64,000 nucleotides of DNA from Methylobacterium ajmalii (lineage in GTDB: Bacteria; Pseudomonadota; Alphaproteobacteria; Rhizobiales; Beijerinckiaceae): the NCBI RefSeq assembly GCF_016613415.1, contig NZ_JACWCT010000042.1, positions 25,697 through 89,696 of the forward strand. The letters are read 5' to 3'. The position numbers were made by a program, and so were the translations under genes. Positions 29,782 to 38,281 of the stretch are shown here, piece after piece. Each line of letters starts with the position of its first letter. The first letter of the stretch is position 1. Under the pieces are notes generated by a model. The model was given only the letters and a program-made list of their open reading frames with translations, did not search any database and was not told the origin of the DNA.

Positions 29782-30710
29782 CGCGAGGCCTGCCGTGAGA
29801 GGAGGGAGCGGTCGAACGTCGACATGGCGACGCCGCCGAGCGCCAGGCATCCACCCAGGATCTGCTGCGCCGTGGGCGCGTGGCCGAGGACGAGGGCCGC
29901 CAGGGCGACCGCGAAGGGCGGCATCAGGAAGGTGAAGATCCCCGTCCGCGACGCGCCGAGCGCCTTCACGGCCTGATTCCACCACAGATAGGCCAGCAGC
30001 GTCGCGAAGATCGCCAGGTAGGCGATCGACAGCCAGAAGGTCGTCGAGGCGTTCGCAAGGTCGACAGGCTCGCCGAGCAGGAACGGCATCGGGAGCAGAA
30101 AGACCATCCCGAACCCGAACGACAAGGTGGTCGTCTCGAGCGAGTCCAGCCGGTCCGGGGAGAACTTGGCGGAGACGGCGTAGCAGGAGAACGCGAAGGC
30201 GGACAGGACGATCAGGACGTTGGACGACAGGGCGACGGAACCGCCCGCATCGTGCGAGATGACGAGGATCGCCCCCACGAGGCCGAGGCCGAGGCCGAGC
30301 CACAGCTTCGCCGGCGGCCGCTCCCCGAGCACGGCTGCGCCCAGGAGGGCGGTGAAGACCGGCTGCGTCGTCGGGATCAGGAGCGCGGCGTTCGCCGCCG
30401 TGGAGTGGCGCAGTCCGAGATGCAGCAGGATCGTGTAGGCCGCCACGCCGAAGAACCCCATGGCGGCCAGCACGGCCCAGTCCCGCACCGGAAGATCCCG
30501 CAGGCGCGGCCACAGCGGCTCCCGCTGCCTTGCGGAGACCAGGCACAGCGCGACGTAGCACGCCGTCGTGACGACGAACCGCACGGCCGCCGTCGTCGCG
30601 GCGGGCTGCTCGTGAAGCGCGATCTCGCTCGCCACGAAGGTTCCCGCCCAGAAGATCTGCACCAGTACCAGCTTGAGAACAATGCTCGTTTTTTTGCCGA
30701 GATCCACCAT
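29778..30710 (-). CDS. DMT/EamA-family exporter
   Basis: A 310-residue inner-membrane protein of the drug/metabolite transporter superfamily with ten hydrophobic segments in two EamA repeats. The first begins VLVQIFWAGTFVASEIAL, the second SNVLIVLSAFAFSCYAVSAK. Such proteins export amino acids and metabolites, so it probably expels the product of the bac-like pathway, the part BacE (an MFS protein) plays in Bacillus. The ATG at 30710 has AGGA nine bases upstream; a TTG at 30740 would start inside the dyad operator. It overlaps the aminotransferase gene by four bases. Confidence 0.9.
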   Translation of the reverse strand: MVDLGKKTSIVLKLVLVQIFWAGTFVASEIALHEQPAATTAAVRFVVTTACYVALCLVSARQREPLWPRLRDLPVRDWAVLAAMGFFGVAAYTILLHLGLRHSTAANAALLIPTTQPVFTALLGAAVLGERPPAKLWLGLGLGLVGAILVISHDAGGSVALSSNVLIVLSAFAFSCYAVSAKFSPDRLDSLETTTLSFGFGMVFLLPMPFLLGEPVDLANASTTFWLSIAYLAIFATLLAYLWWNQAVKALGASRTGIFTFLMPPFAVALAALVLGHAPTAQQILGGCLALGGVAMSTFDRSLLSRQASR

Positions 30711-30739
30711 CTTATCGATCCTATGGCAATAACAACGCA

Positions 30740-30758
30740 ATATTACCTAGGGTAATAT
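30740..30758. promoter_or_regulatory. 19-bp dyad ATATTACC-TAG-GGTAATAT
   Basis: A perfect 8-3-8 inverted repeat in the 79-base gap between the bacC-like gene and the exporter gene. It is AT-rich in GC-rich surroundings and lies 30 bases before the exporter start, so it is a strong candidate operator for an internal promoter serving exporter and aminotransferase. No regulator gene is adjacent. Confidence 0.65.
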
Positions 30759-30789
30759 AAAATTGCCAGGGGATTTTCACAAATCATGT

Positions 30790-31543
30790 TCATGCCAGCA
30801 GGCCGCCATCGACGGATAGGCAGGCGCCGGTGGTGAAGGAGGCTCGCGCCGAGGCGAGGAAGTACACCGCCTCCGCAACCTCTCCGGCCTGCGCCAGGCG
30901 GCCGAGGGGATGAAGCCGCTCTCGCCGTCGCCGCCCCTCGACCGCGTCGGGCTCCACGGCCAGCGCGCGGTCGGTCATGGGCGTGTCGACGATGGCCGGC
31001 GCGACGGCATTCACGCGGATGCCGGAGGCCGCGAGTTCCGAGGCGAATGCCCTGGTCAGCGACAGCACGGCGGCCTTGGTCGCGCTGTAGACCCCGTCTC
31101 CGGGCCAGGTCCGGAACGACGCCACGGAGGCCAGGTTGACGATGCTGCCGCCGCCCGCCCGGACCAGATCCGGCACCGCAGCGCGCGAGCACAGGAACAC
31201 CGACCGGACGTTCACCGCGAACAGTCTCTCGTAATCCGCGAGGCTGAAGCCGGTCAGCGGGCCGGTGATCTCGATGCCGACATTGTTGACGAGCGTATCG
31301 ACGGGGCCGCAGGCCGACGCGATGCAGCCGAAGGCGCGTTGCACGCCGGCCTCGTCGGACACGTCGGCCGCGAATGCATCGGCGCGCCCGCCGTGGGCTT
31401 CGATCTCCGCGACGACCGCGGCGGCCGCGCCCTCGTCGATGTCGATGGCGGCGACCCTGGCGCCGCGTCCGGCGAAGCAGAGCGCAGTCGCGCGCCCGAT
31501 ACCGGATCCGGCACCCGTGACGATGACGGTCCGGGCGGGTCAT
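30790..31543 (-). pseudogene. BacC-like SDR dehydrogenase with an apparent 1-nt frameshift at the start
   Basis: A short-chain dehydrogenase of about 250 residues once one base is removed. The NAD site [16 protein letters not shown], the NNVGIEI motif, the catalytic Ser and YSATK, and the C-terminal SFTTGACLSVDGGLL are all intact. NNVGIEI-x-G-P and VDTP after the active site resemble Bacillus BacC, which oxidises dihydroanticapsin to anticapsin. The expected ATG at 31543 overlaps the bacB-like stop (ATGA), but after five codons the frame must shift by one base, near two GGG runs at 31533-31539, to enter the domain. No other start gives the Rossmann motif; a GTG at 31362 would delete it. It is therefore either truly broken or an assembly indel. 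Confidence 0.8.
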
Positions 31544-32238
31544 GCGCGCTCCCGCTTCGGGCGGAGGTTCCACCGGGGCGGGATGAAGACGTTCAGCGAG
31601 GTGGCGTCCCGGCTCTCGTCGTTCCAGCCCGAATGCGGCACGTATTCCGGCGCATGGTAGACCACCTCCGGCCCGAATGGCCGGATCTCCTCGCCAACCT
31701 GCATCGTGTAGGTGCCGCTCACGCCGATTCCGATCTGTATGCCGCGATGGGAGTGGAGCGGCATCCTGGCGCCGGGCTGCAGGCTGGAGAGCATGATCTC
31801 GAACCACGGGCCGACGAAGAAGCTGACCCCCAGGCCGCCCTTGACCGCGCGCATCTCGGTGAGCGACAGGGCGACGGCGCCCGGCGAGCTGCGGGTCAGC
31901 TGCCCCTCCTCGCCCGGGACCGGCTTGCGCCTGATGTCTACCGTCACGGCCGTCGCTCCGCTCTCGTTGCGCGCTGCATGCGGCGTGCCACCTGGCGCGA
32001 AGTAGGCCGTCTCGAGCGCGGGGATGGGATAGTCGCGCCCGTCGACCTCCATGATGAAGCCGCCGCGGAGACACAGGCCGATCTGGTGCTCGTCGTGGAC
32101 GTGCTGAGGCACGACGGCGCCCGGAGCGACCTCGTTGATCATGACGACGGTCCCGGCCGGATCGTCGAGCGCGTACAGAGACGTGCCCACTCCTGGAAAG
32201 GGCTGGATGTTTCGCCCCTCGGGAAAGTAGACGCTCAT
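31540..32238 (-). CDS. bacB: BacB-like bicupin
   Basis: A 232-residue double cupin. Each half carries the unusual metal set His-x-His-x3-Gln plus a later His: His46, His48, Gln52 and His87; then His162, His164, Gln168 and His202. BacB of Bacillus, which isomerises the BacA product dihydro-hydroxyphenylpyruvate, has the same HxHx3Q pair. Phrases such as [15 protein letters not shown] and PHAARNES, and [11 protein letters not shown] and FIPPRWN, follow BacB closely in my memory of that sequence. It overlaps the BacA-like gene by four bases upstream and the SDR gene by four downstream, matching bacABC order. A much longer upstream frame is rejected because it would run antiphase through the bacA-like gene. 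Confidence 0.88.
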   Translation of the reverse strand: MSVYFPEGRNIQPFPGVGTSLYALDDPAGTVVMINEVAPGAVVPQHVHDEHQIGLCLRGGFIMEVDGRDYPIPALETAYFAPGGTPHAARNESGATAVTVDIRRKPVPGEEGQLTRSSPGAVALSLTEMRAVKGGLGVSFFVGPWFEIMLSSLQPGARMPLHSHRGIQIGIGVSGTYTMQVGEEIRPFGPEVVYHAPEYVPHSGWNDESRDATSLNVFIPPRWNLRPKRERA

Positions 32239-32807
32239 GCCTTCCGCCCCCTCTGCGCGAAGACATTCCAAGTCATCTGAATGACGATGCCGGTCGTCGA
32301 GTGTTCGAGCCCGAGTTCCTCGATGGTCGCGAGGTTGCACAACGCCATGTCGGCCTCGCGCGTCAAGACGGCCCGCGCCGCGGCGGCGGTGGAACGGCGA
32401 TGCGCGACGCGGTATCGCGACCCCACCGGCAAGATCCGGGGAATCAGGTCGAACGGGGCGGGGTGGCTCGCGATGAGGGGGCCGCTCTCCGGCTGGGCCG
32501 ACCCGGAGCCGCCGAAGACACCACCCTCGCCGCTGCGCCACGCGAGGTGATAGGGCGGCGTGTCGTGACAGAAGCACCCGATCACTTCCAGGCGCGCATC
32601 CATGAAGAATGTGTTTGCGCCTGCAAATGCACTCGGGACGATGATGAGACGGCCACCATCGCGAGCGTCGCCCCGAAGCGCGTCTTGAAAGTCTTCGTGG
32701 AGGACGATCGGCATCTCACGGGACATGACCGCAAGAAAATGTTTAGCGGCAATGTGGCCGCTGGTCGATTCCGGTCCCAGCGTGTGCAGGGACTCGAATA
32801 ATCCCAT
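32235..32807 (-). CDS. bacA: BacA-like prephenate decarboxylase
   Basis: A 190-residue protein resembling the BacA/AerD/SalX non-aromatising prephenate decarboxylases, which turn prephenate into dihydro-hydroxyphenylpyruvate instead of phenylpyruvate. It keeps the prephenate-dehydratase-type opening HTLGPESTSGHIAAKHF, then LHEDFQDAL, IIVPSAFAGANTFFMDARL, CFCHDTPPYHLAWR, IASHPAPFDLI and a final MTWNVFAQRG. These align by eye with remembered BacA. The ACT domain and TRDT active site of true dehydratases (PheA) are absent, supporting decarboxylase over dehydratase. It is the first gene of the operon; the ribosome site is weak and the leader is AT-rich. Confidence 0.87.
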   Translation of the reverse strand: MGLFESLHTLGPESTSGHIAAKHFLAVMSREMPIVLHEDFQDALRGDARDGGRLIIVPSAFAGANTFFMDARLEVIGCFCHDTPPYHLAWRSGEGGVFGGSGSAQPESGPLIASHPAPFDLIPRILPVGSRYRVAHRRSTAAAARAVLTREADMALCNLATIEELGLEHSTTGIVIQMTWNVFAQRGRKA

Positions 32808-33380
32808 ATCCGTGCCGCCCTTACGCCGGCCGAACCCGACTTCGACGGGCTGCTACCTGAACAACATGCTTGTCGGCAATGATTCCCTTGAATTGTCATG
32901 CATCTCGTCAGAGCTTTCGAGCCAGGACTTGATGCAACCAACGATGTGATATCCATTATTAAGTGTCAAATTTAAATATTGGAAATCTGATTTTCTAAAA
33001 ATAAGATTATTTATGATTATTTTTTCAGCGCCAGCGCATAATTTATCGATATTCTGCCGCTTTTTTTCGCCGACCGCGAAGGATCTTCGATCGCAATCGG
33101 GATCTACCGCTGGGTCATCCGGGATGCTGACGCATCGGTTCGATCTCGGGCAGGCCCGAGATCGACGGAGCCGTCAACCCATCTCGAATGTTCGACACCA
33201 AGCCCCGAAGTCCGAGCCATTGGACTTGGCTAAGGGCTTGGCGAAAATTCGAGAACGGAACCAAAGGTCGTTTTCTTTTGACCGTTGGTATCAGTTGTTC
33301 ACCGGCTTCGCGGCCCCTGGCGAACGAAACCGTTTCGCGAGCCACGGCGGTAAATACCACCCTGGATAGCGAGTTTCTAT
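32808..33380. other. AT-rich gene-poor gap upstream of the bac-like operon
   Basis: About 570 bases between bacA and purU. The part at about 32940-33069 is dominated by A and T, sharply unlike the rest of the window. A TTGACA hexamer lies on the minus strand at 32964-32969, without a good -10 partner. A strong hairpin, CGATCTCGGG and CCCGAGATCG around CAGG, lies at 33141-33164. Frames of 118 plus-strand residues and a long minus-strand frame through here look degenerate. The composition suggests an insertion boundary or an acquired promoter region. Confidence 0.55.
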
Positions 33381-34244
33381 TTAGTCGGTGAACACCACGG
33401 TCTTGCGGCCGTTGGCGATCACCCGGTCCTCCAGCACGTAGCGCACCGCGCGGGCCAGCACCCGGCGCTCGATGTCCCGGCCCTTGCGCACGAGGTCGTC
33501 CGGGGTGTCGCGGTGCGAGATGCGCTCGACGTCCTGCTCGATGATCGGCCCCTCGTCGAGATCGCCGGTGACGAGGTGCGAGGTGGCGCCGATCAGCTTC
33601 ACGCCGCGCTCGTGCGCCTGGTGGTAGGGCCTGGCGCCCTTGAAGCCGGGCAGGAACGAGTGGTGGATGTTGATGCAGCGGCCCGCGAGCTTGTGCGAGA
33701 GGTCGTCCGACAGGATCTGCATGTAGCGGGCGAGGACCACGAGCTCGGCGCCGGTCTCCTCGACGAGGCGCCACAGGGCGGCCTCCTGCTGGGGCTTGGT
33801 GTCCGGCGTGATCGGCAGGTGGTGGAACGGCACCCCGGCGAGATCCGCCGCGCCGTAGATCTCCCGCGGGTAGTTCGAGACCACCGCGCAGACCTCCATC
33901 GGCAGTTCGCCGATGCGCCAGCGGTAGAGCAGGTCGTTGAGGCAATGGTCGAAGCGCGAGACGAGCAGCATCACGCGCCGCCGCTCGGCCCGGTCGCGTA
34001 AGCTCCAGTCCATGCCGAAGCGCTGGGCCACCGCCTCGAAGCCGGACGCCAGCGCGTCCCGCCCCGGCGCGCCCTGCACGGGGTTGAACACGATTCGCAT
34101 GAAGAAGCGGCCGGTCTCGACGTCGTCGAATTGCTGCGCGTCGAGGATGTTGCACCCGGCCTCGAACAGGTAGGCCGAGACGCCGGCCACGATCCCCGGG
34201 ACGTTGGTGCAGGAGAGGGAGAGGACGTAGGAGGGGGTGGTCAT
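33381..34244 (-). CDS. purU: formyltetrahydrofolate deformylase
   Basis: PurU, 287 residues, hydrolyses 10-formyl-THF to formate and THF, balancing one-carbon pools and feeding PurT; it is important in methylotrophs and in photorespiration-like metabolism. An N-terminal ACT domain ([24 protein letters not shown]) precedes the formyltransferase domain with its catalytic Asn-His in [15 protein letters not shown] and the Asp in [13 protein letters not shown]. Length is normal. It is the first feature beyond the AT-rich gap, monocistronic, with its stop at the gap edge. Confidence 0.96.
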   Translation of the reverse strand: MTTPSYVLSLSCTNVPGIVAGVSAYLFEAGCNILDAQQFDDVETGRFFMRIVFNPVQGAPGRDALASGFEAVAQRFGMDWSLRDRAERRRVMLLVSRFDHCLNDLLYRWRIGELPMEVCAVVSNYPREIYGAADLAGVPFHHLPITPDTKPQQEAALWRLVEETGAELVVLARYMQILSDDLSHKLAGRCINIHHSFLPGFKGARPYHQAHERGVKLIGATSHLVTGDLDEGPIIEQDVERISHRDTPDDLVRKGRDIERRVLARAVRYVLEDRVIANGRKTVVFTD

Positions 34245-34293
34245 GGGTGCCCGGGCCGGAAACGAGAATCGGCCTCCGCCCTAGGCGATCGTC

Positions 34294-34932
34294 TCAGGCG
34301 CGTGAAGCCCCCGGGCCCGCTTCCCTGACGAAAGCGACCCGGTCCCAGGTCACGCCGGGCCGGCCGAGCTGCGCATCCTCGTCCGTCCGGCACAGGACGC
34401 ACCGCAGGCCATGCACCCGCGCGAGGTCGATCGTCTCGGCCGCCGACACGTCGAACATCCGCCGCCCCTCCGGCACGGGGCCGTGGCGCAGCGACAAGGC
34501 CATCACGCCCCCGACCCGCATCAGGGCCACGAGACGCGGCATCGCGCGCCGCCGCTCGGCCTCGTCGAGATGCATCCAGACGGCGGTGAGCATCACGACG
34601 TCGACGCTGTCGCCGCGTCCGGAGAGGGCGGCGAGGTCCGGCAGGCCGTCATCCACCCAGTCGATCAGCGGGGACGGATGCAGGGCGACCGCCTGCCGGC
34701 GCAATTCGAGCGTGGGCTCGACGGCGGTGACGCGGTAGCCGAGGGCGGCGAAGCCCGCGGCATCCCGCCCGGTCCCGGCGCCGATGTCGAGGACGTGCGC
34801 CGGCGGCGCCGGCAGCAGCGGCAGGATCGCCGCGTGGATGTCCGCGAAGGCGATACTTTCGTATTGCGAGACCAGCCGCTCGGCCTCGGCGGCGTAGCCG
34901 GCCGTACCCCGGGGAGCGCTCCCGTCCGTCAC
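34294..34932 (-). CDS. class I SAM-dependent methyltransferase
   Basis: A 212-residue methyltransferase. Motif I is HVLDIGAGTGRDAAGFAALG near residue 48, motif II VTAVEPT, and motif IV VDVVMLTAVWMHLDEAERR. Motif I is canonical, so it should bind SAM. The GTG start overlaps the stop of the ABC-F gene (GTGA), which couples them. The pairing with a ribosome-associated ATPase suggests a translation-related substrate, but small molecules are equally possible. Substrate unknown. Confidence 0.85.
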   Translation of the reverse strand: MTDGSAPRGTAGYAAEAERLVSQYESIAFADIHAAILPLLPAPPAHVLDIGAGTGRDAAGFAALGYRVTAVEPTLELRRQAVALHPSPLIDWVDDGLPDLAALSGRGDSVDVVMLTAVWMHLDEAERRRAMPRLVALMRVGGVMALSLRHGPVPEGRRMFDVSAAETIDLARVHGLRCVLCRTDEDAQLGRPGVTWDRVAFVREAGPGASRA

Positions 34933-36797
34933 GCCTCCGCCTCCAGTTCCCCGCTCACCTCCAGCCACTCCTCCTCGGCGCTGCCGAGAGCCGCGGCGGC
35001 CTCGGCCCGCATGCGGGCGAGCTCGCCGGCCTTGGCGGCGTCGGTGCGGAAGGCGGTGCCGTCGGCGAGCGCCGTGTCGATCTTGGCGATGGCGGCCGAG
35101 AGCTTCGCCATCCTGGCCTCCACCGCCTCGAGCTTGCGGCGCAACGGCGCGAGCGCCGCCCGGCGCTCGGCGTTGGAGCGGCGCTCCACCGCCTTGGCGC
35201 CGCCGGTCGGCTCCTGGGCCTTGGCGGTCTCGGCCTCGGGGCCGGCCAGCACCAGGCGGCGGTAATCGTCCATGTCGCCGTCGAACGGCTTCACGGTGCC
35301 GTTGCGCACCAGCCACAGCCGGTCGGCGCAGGCCTCGACCAGGAAGCGGTCGTGGCTCACCAGGATGACGGCGCCCTCGTAGTCGTTGATCGCCTCGACC
35401 AGCGCTTGGCGGCTCTCGATGTCGAGGTGGTTGGTCGGCTCGTCGAGGATCAGGAGGTGGGGGCCGTGGAAGGCGGCGAGCCCCATCAACAGCCGCGCCT
35501 TCTCGCCGCCGGAGAGCTGCGAGACCGGGGTGTCGGCCTTGTGGCCGGGAAAACCGAGGCGCGCCGCCGCGGCACGCGCCTTCGCCTCCGGCACGTCCGG
35601 CATCAGGTCGCGGACATGGGCGTAGGCGCTCTCGGCCGGGCGCAATTCGTCGAGCTGGTGCTGGGCGAAGTAGGCGACGTTCATCTTGCCCCAGCGCCGC
35701 ACCTCGCCCGAGAGCGGATCGAGCCGGCCGCCGATGAGCTTGCAGAAGGTCGACTTGCCGTTGCCGTTGGCCCCGAGCAGGGCCACCCGGTCATCGGGGG
35801 CGAGGGTGAGGTTGAGGCCCGTCAGCACCGTGCGGTCGGGATAGCCGGCCTGGACCCGCTCCATCGCGACCAGCGGCGGGGACAGGGCGCGCTCCGGGCT
35901 CGGCAGGTGGATCACCGGCACGTCGTCCTCGATGAGCGCCGCGATCGGCTCCATCTTGGCGAGCCGCTTCATCCGCGACTGGGCCTGGCGCGCCTTGGTG
36001 GCCTTGGCCTTGAAGCGGTCGACGAAGCTCTGGAGGTGGGCGCGCTCGGCCTCCTGCTTCACCCGCGCCTTCGCTTGCAGCATGCGCTTCTCGGCGAGCT
36101 GGCGGGCGAACGAGGTGTAGCCGCCGCGATAGAGCGTGAGCTTGCCGCGATCGAGGTGGAGGATGTGGTCGACGGAGGTGTCGAGGAGGTCGCGGTCGTG
36201 GCTGATGATCACCGCGGTGCGCGGATAGCGCTCGAGGTAGTCGTAGAGCCAGAGCGTGCCCTCGATGTCGAGGTAGTTGGTCGGCTCGTCGAGGAGCAGG
36301 AGGTCGGGCTCGGAGAACAGCACGGCGGCGAGCGCCACCCGCATCCGCCAGCCGCCGGAGAAGTCGGAGCAGGGCCGGGCTTGCGCTTCCGCATCGAAGC
36401 CGAGGCCGTGCAGGATCGCGGCGGCCCGCGCCGGGGCCGAATGGGCGTCGATGTCGACGAGCCGGGTCTCGATCTCGGCCCGGCGCAACCCGTCGGCGGT
36501 CTCGGCCTCCGCCATGAGGCGCGTGCGCTCGGTATCGGCGGCGAGCACCACCGCGTGCAGGGTCTCGGGGCCGGCCGGGGCCTCCTGCGCCACGCCGCCG
36601 ATCCGCGTGCCCTTCGGCAGGCCGATCGAGCCGCCCTCGGTCGGGATCTCGCCCTGGATGATGCGGAACAGGGTGGTCTTGCCGGCGCCGTTGCGCCCGA
36701 CGATCCCGACCCGCGCCCGCTCGGGCAGGGCGAAGCTGGCTTGGTCGAGGATCAGGCGGTCGCCGATCCGGTAGGTGAGGTCGTTCACGCGGAGCAT
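34929..36797 (-). CDS. ABC-F family ATPase (YheS/Uup-like)
   Basis: A 622-residue soluble protein with two ABC domains and no membrane part. The first domain has GRNGAGKTT near residue 35, FSGGWRMRVALA and LLLDEPTNYLD. The second has GANGNGKST, LSGGEKARL and LILDEPTNHLD. The arginine/lysine-rich interdomain linker contains FVDRFKAKATKARQAQSRMKRL, the P-site tRNA interaction motif. A C-terminal coiled coil (RRKLEAVEARMAKLSAAIAKI) resembles YheS and Uup. Such proteins act on stalled ribosomes. The LSGGW in domain 1 is the usual ABC-F variant. It is divergent from the sugar dehydrogenase gene. Confidence 0.94.
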   Translation of the reverse strand: MLRVNDLTYRIGDRLILDQASFALPERARVGIVGRNGAGKTTLFRIIQGEIPTEGGSIGLPKGTRIGGVAQEAPAGPETLHAVVLAADTERTRLMAEAETADGLRRAEIETRLVDIDAHSAPARAAAILHGLGFDAEAQARPCSDFSGGWRMRVALAAVLFSEPDLLLLDEPTNYLDIEGTLWLYDYLERYPRTAVIISHDRDLLDTSVDHILHLDRGKLTLYRGGYTSFARQLAEKRMLQAKARVKQEAERAHLQSFVDRFKAKATKARQAQSRMKRLAKMEPIAALIEDDVPVIHLPSPERALSPPLVAMERVQAGYPDRTVLTGLNLTLAPDDRVALLGANGNGKSTFCKLIGGRLDPLSGEVRRWGKMNVAYFAQHQLDELRPAESAYAHVRDLMPDVPEAKARAAAARLGFPGHKADTPVSQLSGGEKARLLMGLAAFHGPHLLILDEPTNHLDIESRQALVEAINDYEGAVILVSHDRFLVEACADRLWLVRNGTVKPFDGDMDDYRRLVLAGPEAETAKAQEPTGGAKAVERRSNAERRAALAPLRRKLEAVEARMAKLSAAIAKIDTALADGTAFRTDAAKAGELARMRAEAAAALGSAEEEWLEVSGELEAEA

Positions 36798-36858
36798 GGC
36801 GGCGTTGTGGGGGCGGCGCGACCGGGTGGCAAGGGGCAGACCGGTGAGGGGCCCCGTG

Positions 36859-36888
36859 TTGACAGCGCCGCCCCGCGCACCGTGTAAG
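36859..36888 (+). promoter_or_regulatory. promoter giving a leaderless transcript
   Basis: A perfect -35 TTGACA (36859-36864) is followed after 18 bases by TGTAAG (36883-36888, 4 of 6 matches to TATAAT). The expected start point, 7 bases on, coincides with the ATG at 36896, so the mRNA may be leaderless or translation may begin at the later ATG at 36908. Confidence 0.5.
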
Positions 36889-36895
36889 CGGAGCC

Positions 36896-38281
36896 ATGAG
36901 AGCCGACATGACCGCCGAGCCCGGATCCGCGATGACGCTCCCCTCCGAGACGACGTCCCCCGCCGGGACCCTCGGCCGGCTCCTCGCCGAGCGCCGGGCC
37001 CTGATCGGGATCGTCGGCCTCGGCTATGTCGGGCTGCCGCTGGCGCTCGCCGCCCTCCGGGCCGGCTTCTCCGTGCTCGGCTTCGACGTCGATCCCGGCC
37101 GCGTCGCGGCGCTGAACCGGGGCGAGGGGGCGTTCCACCATATCCCGGGCGACGCGCTCGGCCCGGCGCTGGCCGCCGGCACCTTCGCGGCCACCGGCGA
37201 CATGGCGCGTTTGTCCGAGCCCGACGCGGTGCTGATCTGCGTGCCGACGCCGCTCACCCGCCACCGCGAGCCGGACCTGTCCTACGTCGAGGCCACGGCC
37301 CGGGCCATCGCCGCGCGCTTGCGGCCCGGCCAGCTCGTGGTGCTCGAATCGACCACCTATCCGGGCACCACCGAGGAGGTGATGCGGCCGATCCTCGAGA
37401 CGGGGGGCCTGCGCTCCGGCCACGACTTCTTCCTCGCCTACTCGCCGGAGCGCGAGGACCCGGGCAACGACCAATTCGACACCGCCCGCATCCCCAAGGT
37501 GGTGGGGGCCGACGACGATGCCGCGCGCACGCTCGCGGAGGCGCTCTACGGTGCGCTGGTGGTGCGCACGGTGCCGGTCTCCTCGGCGGCGGCGGCGGAG
37601 GCCGTGAAGCTCACGGAGAACATCTTCCGCTCGGTCAACATCGCCCTCGTGAACGAATTGAAGCTCGTCTACGACGCGATGGGCATCGATGTCTGGGAGG
37701 TGATCCAGGCCGCCGCCACGAAGCCCTTCGGCTTCATGCCGTTCCAGCCCGGACCGGGCCTGGGCGGCCACTGCATCCCGATCGACCCGTTCTACCTCGC
37801 CTGGAAGGCGCGGGAATTCGACGTGCCGGCCCGGTTCGTGGAGCTGGCCGGCGAGGTCAACACGCGGATGCCCTACCACGTGGTCGAGCGCCTGGCGGCG
37901 GCCGTCGACCGCACCGGGCGCGCCTTCTCGGGCGCGAGCGTGCTGGTCCTGGGCCTCGCCTACAAGCGCAACGTCGAGGATACCCGCGAGAGCCCGGCGC
38001 TGAAGCTCATCCGGCTGATCGAGGGGCGCGGCGCGACCGCGCTCTACCACGACCCCCTGGTGCCGGTGCTGCCGGCGACCCGCGAGCACCCGGAGCTCGC
38101 CGGGCGGGCCTCGCAGCCCCTGACGCCCGAGACCCTGCGGGCCGTCGACGCGGTGCTGATCGCCACCGACCACGACGGCGTCGATTACGGGCTGGTGGCG
38201 CGCGAAGCCCGCCTCGTCGTCGACACCCGCAACGTCATGGCGCGCCATGGTCTTACAGGTGCGACGATCGTGAAGGCGTAA
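36896..38281 (+). CDS. nucleotide-sugar dehydrogenase (UDP-N-acetylglucosamine 6-dehydrogenase/WbpA type)
   Basis: A 461-residue UDP-sugar dehydrogenase that oxidises a C6 hydroxyl to a uronic acid for surface polysaccharide. The NAD motif IGIVGLGYVGLPLA is at residue 38. The acceptor site has TENIFRSVNIALVNELK, and the catalytic cysteine is Cys293 in GPGLGGHCIPIDPFY. The C-terminal GLAYKRNVEDTRESPALKL identifies the UDP-GlcNAc/ManNAc branch (WbpA, WecC). The start at 36896 lies only 8 bases after a -10 box; ATGs at 36908 and 36932 are in frame. No glycosyltransferases are adjacent. A weak hairpin (CCGGG/CCCGG at about 38284) follows the stop. Confidence 0.93.
   Translation: MRADMTAEPGSAMTLPSETTSPAGTLGRLLAERRALIGIVGLGYVGLPLALAALRAGFSVLGFDVDPGRVAALNRGEGAFHHIPGDALGPALAAGTFAATGDMARLSEPDAVLICVPTPLTRHREPDLSYVEATARAIAARLRPGQLVVLESTTYPGTTEEVMRPILETGGLRSGHDFFLAYSPEREDPGNDQFDTARIPKVVGADDDAARTLAEALYGALVVRTVPVSSAAAAEAVKLTENIFRSVNIALVNELKLVYDAMGIDVWEVIQAAATKPFGFMPFQPGPGLGGHCIPIDPFYLAWKAREFDVPARFVELAGEVNTRMPYHVVERLAAAVDRTGRAFSGASVLVLGLAYKRNVEDTRESPALKLIRLIEGRGATALYHDPLVPVLPATREHPELAGRASQPLTPETLRAVDAVLIATDHDGVDYGLVAREARLVVDTRNVMARHGLTGATIVKA

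Noticed and set aside
30743-32266. A 507-codon minus-strand frame starting near the bacB gene and reading through bacC in another phase.
   Set aside because: It has only a few plausible residues after the ATG at 31543, then turns into Arg-rich shadow sequence. The SDR motifs are in the other frame.
32235-32807. The BacA-like gene considered as a prephenate dehydratase (pheA) fragment.
   Set aside because: It has a compact full-length BacA layout without the dehydratase active-site motif or an ACT domain, and lies before a BacB-like gene.
33013-33369. A 118-codon plus-strand frame in the AT-rich gap.
   Set aside because: No ribosome site, no recognisable motif, and it crosses a sharp change in composition. 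Treated as non-coding or degenerate.
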